From positions 1 to 29,311 of IMG/VR virus record IMGVR_UViG_3300002514_000166: 29,311 nt of DNA. The stretch is one strand, 5' to 3'. Positions within the stretch are counted from its first letter, which is position 1; the number at the start of each line of letters is the position of its first letter. The notes beneath the pieces are model-generated. The model saw nothing but the letters and a program-made list of their open reading frames with translations, had not been told where the DNA came from and did no database searches. The position numbers were made by a program, and so were the translations under genes. The DNA comes from a virus. Below are positions 6,729 to 12,542 of the stretch, one piece after another.

Positions 6729-8292
6729 TGTTTTAATTACAACTAGTGGTATTGGAAGCCGTCTTGGAAACATTACTGAGTATACAAACAAGTGTTTAGT
6801 AAGAGTAGGTGATAAGCCAGCGATATCTTATATTATTGAAAATTATCCCCAAGATACACAATTTATTGTAACTCTTGGCTACTATGGCTACCATGTGCGC
6901 AGCTTTTTAGAAATTGCATACCCAGGCAAGAATTTTACTTTTATTGAGGTTGATAATTATAGCGGCCCAGGAAGTAGTCTTTGTTACTCTATTTTGCAGG
7001 CTAAAGATGTTTTACAGAGACCTTTTATATATCATGCATGTGACACAATAGTACAGGAGCCGTCGCCTGATTTAAACAATAATTGGTGCGCAGGGTTTAA
7101 AAAAGGTTTGGGATCTCAATATCGAAGTTTAAACGTTGTTAATAATTGCGTTAGCAAGATTAACGATAAAGGAGAGATACACTACGATTTTGATTATATT
7201 GGCCTGTGTGGTATAAGAGATTATGAACTATTTTGGCAAAAAATAGAAGAACTATATGCAACAGACCACTTAGACTCACAACTATCAGATTGTGACGTTA
7301 TCAATCTAATGCTTGAGACGGTTAGCTTTAAACATATGGAGTTTAAAAATTGGTTAGATATAGGAAACGTAGATAGCCTCGAAACAGCTAGAAGCAAGAT
7401 AGAAAATACATTCGACGTGTTAAACAAAGTTGATGAATCAATTTTTTTAGTTGAAAACCATATTATTAAATTTTTTCATAACGAAGAGATGTGCGCAAAT
7501 AGAATATTTCGTGGGCGTCAGTTAGAGGGCCTTGCACCCTCAATAGTTTCTTATAAAAATAATTTTTATAAATACAAATACGTGGAAGGAGAATTATGTG
7601 CCACGATAGCTAATCGATCAAATTTTGATGAACTTTTAAATTGGGCATCTAACAATCTATGGAAGCCTAATTCTAAAAAAGATATATCGAATTTATGCGA
7701 GAATTTCTATTTTGAAAAAACCTATAAAAGGATAAACGATTTTTTTAACAAAACCAATGATCAGGACAAGACAACGACAATTAATAATTTAGTGATACCT
7801 CCAATATTTGAAGTGATAAAAAAAATTGACAAAGAATGGCTTTGCAACGCAAAACCATATCAGTTCCACGGAGATTTTATATTAGATAATATAATAAAAA
7901 CTAAAGAAGGATTTTGCCTTTTAGATTGGAGGCAGGACTTTGGTGGAGATCTAAAATCGGGAGACATATATTATGATTTAGCAAAACTAGGCCACAATCT
8001 AGTTCTAAACCATGAAAATATAAAAAATAATCATTTTACGATAGAAAATCATAATGGCGAAATTACATGCGATATATTAATAAATTTTAGATTACTCGAA
8101 TGTCAAAAAACATTTCAGACCTTCTTGACTGAAAATAATTTTGATGTAGAAAAAGTGAACGTTCTGACTTCGCTTATTTGGCTAAACATGTCGGCGTTAC
8201 ATGAACATCCTTTAGATAAATTTCTATTTTACTTTGGAAAATATAATCTAGCTGTTAATTTGAGAGAAATACAAAATGAAATCAGAGAATAA
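6715..8292 (+). CDS. Nucleotidyltransferase-kinase fusion (LicC-like plus APH/choline-kinase-like)
   Basis: This 525-aa protein has two enzymatic halves. Residues 1-240 are a sugar/choline nucleotidyltransferase. They carry a start signature ITTSGIGSRLG (G12, G14, R16), K26 in NKCL, the PGSSLCYSILQAKD loop, and D110 in HACDTIV. Residues from about 250 to 525 resemble the aminoglycoside phosphotransferase/choline kinase fold. The catalytic loop is FHGDFILDN (H385, D387, N392) and the metal-binding segment is LLDWRQDFGG (D404). The enzyme would phosphorylate a small hydroxylated substrate and then transfer a nucleotide to it, giving an activated NDP or CDP building block. The combination recalls LicA plus LicC of phosphocholine pathways, but the substrate may be a sugar. 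It overlaps the previous gene by 14 nt and the next by 17 nt. Confidence 0.82.
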   Translation: MTETSVLITTSGIGSRLGNITEYTNKCLVRVGDKPAISYIIENYPQDTQFIVTLGYYGYHVRSFLEIAYPGKNFTFIEVDNYSGPGSSLCYSILQAKDVLQRPFIYHACDTIVQEPSPDLNNNWCAGFKKGLGSQYRSLNVVNNCVSKINDKGEIHYDFDYIGLCGIRDYELFWQKIEELYATDHLDSQLSDCDVINLMLETVSFKHMEFKNWLDIGNVDSLETARSKIENTFDVLNKVDESIFLVENHIIKFFHNEEMCANRIFRGRQLEGLAPSIVSYKNNFYKYKYVEGELCATIANRSNFDELLNWASNNLWKPNSKKDISNLCENFYFEKTYKRINDFFNKTNDQDKTTTINNLVIPPIFEVIKKIDKEWLCNAKPYQFHGDFILDNIIKTKEGFCLLDWRQDFGGDLKSGDIYYDLAKLGHNLVLNHENIKNNHFTIENHNGEITCDILINFRLLECQKTFQTFLTENNFDVEKVNVLTSLIWLNMSALHEHPLDKFLFYFGKYNLAVNLREIQNEIRE

Positions 8293-9295
8293 AACCAATA
8301 TTTATATTGGACCAATGTCTAAAAACATAGTCGATTCAGTAATACAATATTGTAGTGATAACGATACACAAATTGGTTTAATTCCTTCTAGAAGACAAGT
8401 TGAATACAACGGAGGCTATGTTAATAACTGGAAAACAAAAGAATTTGCTTCCTATATTCAGTCAAAAACTTCCAAAGTCAAGATTCAACGCGACCACGGA
8501 GGTAGATTACAGGGAAATGGAAGCACCGACTTTTTAAAATCATATGAAGAGGACGCTTTGTCTAATTTTGATTTAATACATATCGATCCATGGAAAAAAT
8601 TTGTTGATATAGAAGAGATGATAGAAGAAACAGCTAAAAATATAGAATTATGTTATTCTGTTAACCCTGAATGTTATTACGAAGTAGGAACAGAAGAAGC
8701 CATACATGGGTACACAGCGAATGAACTAAACTATTTCTTATCCGGCTTAAAAGATAGATTAGAACTTTTATGGAAAAAGATAAAATTCGCAGTTATCCAA
8801 TCAGGTACAAGAATAATAGGAACTGAAAATACAGGTATATTTGATGCCAAAAAATGTAAAAAAATGATTGATGTCTGCCGGCACCATGGTATCATGTCTA
8901 AAGAGCATAACGGAGATTATCTTAGTCTACAAGGCGTTAAAACTAGATTTGGTTTAGGATTAGACGGGATTAATATCGCGCCGCAATTTGGAGTTTCGGA
9001 AACAAAAATAATAGTTGAAGAGTTAAAGAAGAACAAACAAGGAGAATTATTAAATAATTTTTTTGATTTATGTTATTATAGTAATAAATGGAGAAAATGG
9101 TTGAGAAAAGATATCCAAGTTAATAAAAATACAAAAGATTTAATCCTTGCTGTAAGTGGCCATTATGTTTTTGCAGATCCAAATTTTATATCTATAAAAC
9201 AAAATATTGATAATATTGATGAAAAAATTATAATGGTCCATAAAAAAATGATACAAAATTTAATTCCTGTTTCTTGCCCAGGAATAAAATATTGA
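8276..9295 (+). CDS. GatZ/KbaZ-like TIM-barrel protein (tagatose-bisphosphate aldolase subunit family)
   Basis: This 339-aa protein resembles the GatZ/KbaZ family. An early strand carries IPSRRQVEYNGGYVNNWKT, parallel to the Q-V-N-x-x-GGYTG segment of that family. It is followed by VKIQRDHGGRLQGNG, parallel to the GGDHLGP turn, and then by FDLIHIDPWKKF, parallel to the KIHLD strand. Further barrel strands include CYYEVGTEEA, FAVIQSGTRI and GIMSKEHNGDYL. In bacteria GatZ supports the class II aldolase GatY; no GatY partner is visible here. The family also includes enzymes with independent activity, so this one may act alone on a phosphorylated keto-sugar or sugar acid. It sits between the activating fusion and an FkbM methyltransferase, which fits precursor synthesis. 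The family call is by motif pattern and not certain. Confidence 0.65.
   Translation: MKSENKTNIYIGPMSKNIVDSVIQYCSDNDTQIGLIPSRRQVEYNGGYVNNWKTKEFASYIQSKTSKVKIQRDHGGRLQGNGSTDFLKSYEEDALSNFDLIHIDPWKKFVDIEEMIEETAKNIELCYSVNPECYYEVGTEEAIHGYTANELNYFLSGLKDRLELLWKKIKFAVIQSGTRIIGTENTGIFDAKKCKKMIDVCRHHGIMSKEHNGDYLSLQGVKTRFGLGLDGINIAPQFGVSETKIIVEELKKNKQGELLNNFFDLCYYSNKWRKWLRKDIQVNKNTKDLILAVSGHYVFADPNFISIKQNIDNIDEKIIMVHKKMIQNLIPVSCPGIKY
9280..9283 (+). promoter_or_regulatory. Ribosome binding site supporting a TTG start at 9292
   Basis: AGGA stands 8 nt before TTG 9292. The longer frame from TTG 9274 has no SD and would only add six residues. TTG 9292 overlaps the upstream TGA (TTGA), as elsewhere in this cluster. 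Confidence 0.6.
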
Positions 9296-9897
9296 AACAT
9301 AAAGTAAGATTAAAAGATAATACCTACTTTAATATTGATATTGAGACAGGTGATTATATTATAGACTGTGGAGCAAACGTTGGTAATATTACTGAATATT
9401 TTCAATCTCTCGGAGCAATTGTAATAGCTTTCGAGCCTAATAAATTTGCTTTTGATATTTTACAAGAAAGATTTAAGAATAATAAAAGAGTAAAATGCGT
9501 GCAAAAGGGTGTTTCTGGCAAAAAAGGTACAGGTACTAAGAAATTGTTTCTTCATGAAAGAGCAAAAGAAAACCAAATTTTATGGTCTACTGGCTCTTCT
9601 ATAATAAAAGATAAAGGCAACGTAAATGAACATGATTATATAGACGTAGAAATGGTAGATTTGTGCGCATTTTTAAAATTTCTTAAAAGAGAAGTGAAAG
9701 TGTTAAAAATTGATATCGAAGGCGCCGAAGTTGAATTGTTAAACGATCTAATGGATGAGGGTTTATTACGAAAGATACCTTATATTTTTGTGGAAACGCA
9801 CGAAGAAAAGGCACCTTCTCTTTATGACACAACTAAAAAGCTTAAACAAAGAATAAAAGATGAAAATTATTCAAATATAAATTTGAATTGGATATAA
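9292..9897 (+). CDS. FkbM-family methyltransferase
   Basis: This 201-aa protein has the FkbM layout. SAM motif I is YIIDCGANVGNITEYF (D25, G27, G31). Next is VIAFEPNKFAFDIL, with the acidic residue that binds the ribose of SAM. Later come VKVLKIDIEGAEVELL, the most characteristic FkbM segment, and IFVETHE near the C-terminus. These enzymes O-methylate sugars of glycans and macrolides, so the substrate is probably a sugar of the same pathway. A TTG start with its own SD was chosen over a TTG 18 nt earlier. It is the second methyltransferase of the cluster and is unrelated in sequence to the first. Confidence 0.87.
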   Translation: MKHKVRLKDNTYFNIDIETGDYIIDCGANVGNITEYFQSLGAIVIAFEPNKFAFDILQERFKNNKRVKCVQKGVSGKKGTGTKKLFLHERAKENQILWSTGSSIIKDKGNVNEHDYIDVEMVDLCAFLKFLKREVKVLKIDIEGAEVELLNDLMDEGLLRKIPYIFVETHEEKAPSLYDTTKKLKQRIKDENYSNINLNWI

Positions 9898-9906
9898 GGA
9901 GAAAAA

Positions 9907-10794
9907 ATGTCTAGATGTTTAGTAACGGGCCACAAGGGTTATATTGGCTCTCGGTTATATAAGAAATTAAAAGAAGAAGGTCATGAAGTTATTGGTATAG
10001 ATCTTATGTCCGGCCAAGACATAAATGCAATTGACGGATTAACAGAAGCAAACGACGGAAAATTTCAAGTTTTTTGGTCGAACTTCCGTCCGGAATATGT
10101 TTTTCACATGGCTTGTATACCTAGAGTCGGTTATAGTATAGAACACCCCGTTGCAACGATGAAGAACAATGTTATAGCAGGTAGTAATGTATTAAATTTT
10201 GCGAGAAAGATTGGGGCAAAAAGAGTAATATATTCAAGCTCTTCATCTATTGTTGGAAACGGCGCCGGCCCAACCAGCCCATATGCTTTACAAAAATTAA
10301 CAACGGAAATAGAGACAAAATTATATTCAGAATTATATGATATTGATACTGTCTCTCTTAGATACTTCAATGTATACTCTGAAGACCAGCCTGCCGAAGG
10401 GCCATATGCAACAGCAATATCAAATTGGATGAAATATATAGCCCATAATAAGACGCCATTCATAACTGGCGATGGCGAACAAAGAAGAGATATGGTTCAC
10501 GTTGATGATGTTATTTCTGCAAATATTTTTGCTATGGAGCACAAGGAAAGCTTTGATGGAATAGTTTATGACGTGGGAACAGGAAAGAATATTTCTTTAA
10601 ATGAGGCGGTGGATATAATACATAAATATTTTCCAAATATTGAATTTGAGAAGCGGCCGAGCAGGCCAGGCGAAGTCTTATTAACAAAAGCCGACACAGA
10701 AGGGTTAAAAAAGCTAGGCTGGTGTGCTACAATAAGCGTAGAGGAAGGAATTGATAGTTGTTTCCGAAAACTAAAAGGAGAAAAGAGATGTTAA
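9907..10794 (+). CDS. NAD-dependent epimerase/dehydratase (extended SDR, UDP-glucose 4-epimerase-like)
   Basis: This 295-aa extended SDR has the Rossmann motif CLVTGHKGYIGSRL (G8, G11, G14) and an acidic residue at the end of strand 2 in VIGIDLM. The active site is SSSSSIVGNGAGPTSPYALQK, with the YxxxK pair at Y126 and K130. Substrate-side segments include VSLRYFNVY, GDGEQRRDMVHVDDV and YDVGTGKNISL, matching the UDP-glucose 4-epimerase/UDP-glucuronate epimerase group. It would convert a nucleotide sugar to its epimer in the cytosol. GGAG lies 5 nt before the ATG. The last 7 nt overlap the small gene that opens the next block, so this enzyme closes the glycan cluster. Confidence 0.9.
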   Translation: MSRCLVTGHKGYIGSRLYKKLKEEGHEVIGIDLMSGQDINAIDGLTEANDGKFQVFWSNFRPEYVFHMACIPRVGYSIEHPVATMKNNVIAGSNVLNFARKIGAKRVIYSSSSSIVGNGAGPTSPYALQKLTTEIETKLYSELYDIDTVSLRYFNVYSEDQPAEGPYATAISNWMKYIAHNKTPFITGDGEQRRDMVHVDDVISANIFAMEHKESFDGIVYDVGTGKNISLNEAVDIIHKYFPNIEFEKRPSRPGEVLLTKADTEGLKKLGWCATISVEEGIDSCFRKLKGEKRC

Positions 10795-10961
10795 AATTAT
10801 CAGATGAAGCATTAGGAGCAGTCATGATGGCCCTACAAAAATCACTTTTGGAACAAAGCGATATTGTTCCCGTATTAAAGGGATTTGATTTTAAAGTCAA
10901 CGAGGGGGATGAGCTTTATGTTATGAACCCTCCGATTGTTAAAATGAACGATGAGGAATAA
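10788..10961 (+). CDS. Conserved small T4-like phage protein of unknown function (57 aa)
   Basis: The ATG at 10788 follows AAAGGAG and overlaps the epimerase stop; an upstream TTG at 10758 has no SD and is not used. The protein has an amphipathic helix (LSDEALGAVMMALQKSLLEQ) followed by DIVPVLKGFDFKVNEG and LYVMNPPIVKM. The pattern of helix, short strand and NPP turn is familiar from small uncharacterised proteins of T4-like marine phages, but I cannot name a function. Its stop shares one base with the next ATG (TAATG). It lies in the small-gene block leading to the late sigma factor. Confidence 0.65.
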   Translation: MLKLSDEALGAVMMALQKSLLEQSDIVPVLKGFDFKVNEGDELYVMNPPIVKMNDEE

Positions 10962-11221
10962 TGCCAAAGTACTTCTACATATGTGCTGATTGTGAAGCAG
11001 AGGTTGATTTTTACCACTCAATGAGTGAAAAAATGACTGATTGCACACTATGTGGACGCGCGGACTCTCTAACCAAGAAGCCTTCAAATTTCTCTCTAAA
11101 TAAACAAAAAAAAGAGAAAAAGGTAGGTGATTTAGTCAAAGAGTCCATAGAAGATTTCCGACAAGACTTAGACCAGGAAAAGGAGAAGATTAGAAGTGAA
11201 TTTTATGACCCAAATGAGTAA
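10961..11221 (+). CDS. FmdB-type zinc-ribbon protein
   Basis: This 86-aa protein has an N-terminal zinc ribbon. YICADC gives C8 and C11, and DCTLCG gives C28 and C31. The spacing is CxxC-x16-CxxC, as in the FmdB/CxxC_CxxC family. The rest is a highly charged helix (residues 50-86) that could form a coiled coil. FmdB-type proteins are often labelled transcription regulators, but phage members have not been tied to a clear job. The neighbouring late sigma factor makes a transcription role reasonable but unproven. The gene overlaps both neighbours. Confidence 0.75.
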   Translation: MPKYFYICADCEAEVDFYHSMSEKMTDCTLCGRADSLTKKPSNFSLNKQKKEKKVGDLVKESIEDFRQDLDQEKEKIRSEFYDPNE

Positions 11222-11594
11222 ATATATATTTTGGATTTCCCTGATCCTAAACGGAATATTGTTAATGTTCCTCGTCGGCGTTATTCCGTTCTTATTATAT
11301 CTTAGTGTGTTGTTTAATATACTTTTAATTTGGTTTTCTTTCAAAACCCTACGTAGAACCAGCAATGCAGAAGAAGATCTGTTTGCTCTTATGGGTGAGA
11401 TGGAGCAATTCTTGGAACAACTAGAAAGCATCCACGGGATGGAAATGTATTACGGAGACACAGAGCTGCAAAATTTAATTAACGGCTCAAAAGACCTGAT
11501 TAATAATTTTATTGACGTTCAGGCAAAATATTTTGATGTAGAGGTAGAATTTGAACCAGACGACGAAGCCGAAGAAGAAGCGAAAGAAGAATAA
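11196..11594 (+). CDS. Small membrane protein with two transmembrane helices and an acidic cytoplasmic tail
   Basis: The frame begins at GTG 11196, placed 10 nt after AGGAG. ATG at 11205 and 11214 are alternatives with poorer SD context, so the first residues are uncertain. Counting from GTG, residues 10-30 and 32-49 are strongly hydrophobic and predict a hairpin of two transmembrane helices, followed by KTLRR, a positive stop. The remaining 80 residues are soluble and helical. They end in a very acidic run (EPDDEAEEEAKEE). I do not recognise the family; similar small proteins exist in T4-like phages. It is not obviously a holin. The last 44 nt are shared with the sigma gene in another frame. 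Confidence 0.7.
   Translation: MNFMTQMSKYIFWISLILNGILLMFLVGVIPFLLYLSVLFNILLIWFSFKTLRRTSNAEEDLFALMGEMEQFLEQLESIHGMEMYYGDTELQNLINGSKDLINNFIDVQAKYFDVEVEFEPDDEAEEEAKEE
11541..11545 (+). promoter_or_regulatory. Ribosome binding site for the late sigma factor TTG start
   Basis: GAGGT lies 5 nt before TTG 11551 within the end of the membrane-protein gene. There is no ATG at the N-terminus of the sigma frame until well inside the conserved region, so TTG is the likely start. Confidence 0.6.
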
Positions 11595-12252
11595 TTATTT
11601 TACAAAAGTTCATGAAAACGCAATCATTAGCTATGCATTAACTGATGATAAAATTATTAGGACCGAACTTTATATAGAACTTATTGGCCCTGCTCTTGAT
11701 GAAATGGTTGATAAGATTGTATATACGTATAAATTCAATAATTTACCAAATATTGATTATCTCAAAGACGATTGTAAAATATGGCTAATGACAATACTAG
11801 ACAAATATGACCCTAGTAAAAAGTCGAAAGCATTTTCTTATTTTAGTGTTATCACTAAGAATTGGTTTATCCACAAGGTAAAACAGAACTCTAAAAAGCT
11901 CAAGCGAGATCTTCAATATGAGAGTATAACTTCCGCGGTCGAGTCCGAACAGTTAGTAGAAACCAACCCATATGAGATTGACAGAGAAACATATGAGTTT
12001 TGGCAGCACCTCTTTAGAGAAATGGACAGCTGGGACAAACTTAAACTAAAAGATAATGAAAGAAAGGTCTTAGAGGCGATTAAAATTCTCTTTAACAGCA
12101 TTGATGAAATTGAAATTTTTAATAAAAAAGCTATTTATCTATACATGAGAGAAATAACTGGTTTAAATACCAAACAAATAGTTAATAATCTCAATAGAAT
12201 ACGAAAGCGATATAGGAATTTTAAAAGCGAATGGGTAAAGGGAAACATATAA
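11551..12252 (+). CDS. 55: T4 gp55-like late-transcription sigma factor
   Basis: This 233-aa protein resembles the gp55 sigma factors of T4-like marine phages. A basic N-terminus (PKKKRKKNNYF) is followed by the gp55 core. This includes WLMTILDKYDPSKKSKAFSYFSVITKNW, whose K-x-K-AFSYFSV stretch (residues 91-100) corresponds to the sigma region 2-like segment for core binding and promoter melting. After a linker, the C-terminal part has helices with NERKVLEAI, YLYMREITGLNTKQIVNNL and RYRNFK. Gp55 directs host RNA polymerase to late promoters together with the sliding clamp. The start is TTG with SD GAGGT. The first 44 nt lie inside the upstream gene, and the last 22 nt overlap the next. Confidence 0.85.
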   Translation: MNQTTKPKKKRKKNNYFTKVHENAIISYALTDDKIIRTELYIELIGPALDEMVDKIVYTYKFNNLPNIDYLKDDCKIWLMTILDKYDPSKKSKAFSYFSVITKNWFIHKVKQNSKKLKRDLQYESITSAVESEQLVETNPYEIDRETYEFWQHLFREMDSWDKLKLKDNERKVLEAIKILFNSIDEIEIFNKKAIYLYMREITGLNTKQIVNNLNRIRKRYRNFKSEWVKGNI

Positions 12253-12527
12253 ATTCACAAACTCTTATAGAGGATGCCCTAGAAAATGTTAAAGAAGATA
12301 GAGCCATGGCGTCAACCCTTCTTATAGAGCTTATGAAGATCTTGAAAACTGATGAAACAAAACATCAGTATTCTGGTCCTGTCGCCGCAAAATACCTGGA
12401 AACCCTTCAGCGTTCAAATGAACAAATGGTAAAGCTGGCGACACTATTATCAAAAAAAGAAAATGTCACTTCTGGTTTGTCTTCATTAGAAAAGTCTGAT
12501 ATATATGATTTAATTAAAGAAGAATAG
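12231..12527 (+). CDS. Small helical protein, possibly a gp16-like small terminase subunit
   Basis: This 98-aa protein is almost entirely helical and charged. A central heptad-like region (KHQYSGPVAAKYLETLQRSN then EQMVKLATLLSKKE) could pair as a coiled coil. The pattern of a helix, a short loop, then a longer helix rich in leucine and ending in lysines recalls the central domain of T4 gp16-type small terminases. It is about 60 aa shorter than T4 gp16, and I see no clear DNA-binding segment, so this is a suggestion only. It follows the late sigma gene with a 22-nt overlap. A 15-nt gap with GTGGAGG then leads to the large structural gene. Confidence 0.6.
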   Translation: MGKGKHINSQTLIEDALENVKEDRAMASTLLIELMKILKTDETKHQYSGPVAAKYLETLQRSNEQMVKLATLLSKKENVTSGLSSLEKSDIYDLIKEE

Positions 12528-12542
12528 TGGAGGCTATTTTGC

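Noticed and set aside
9876-9883. TATAAATT just before the epimerase gene
   Set aside because: The spacing would give a leader of only about 10 nt and the match is one base off. Similar octamers are common here, so it is not listed as a promoter.
11205-11360. Holin identity for the two-helix membrane protein
   Set aside because: The long acidic soluble domain and the location near the sigma factor do not fit typical holins, and no endolysin partner is adjacent.
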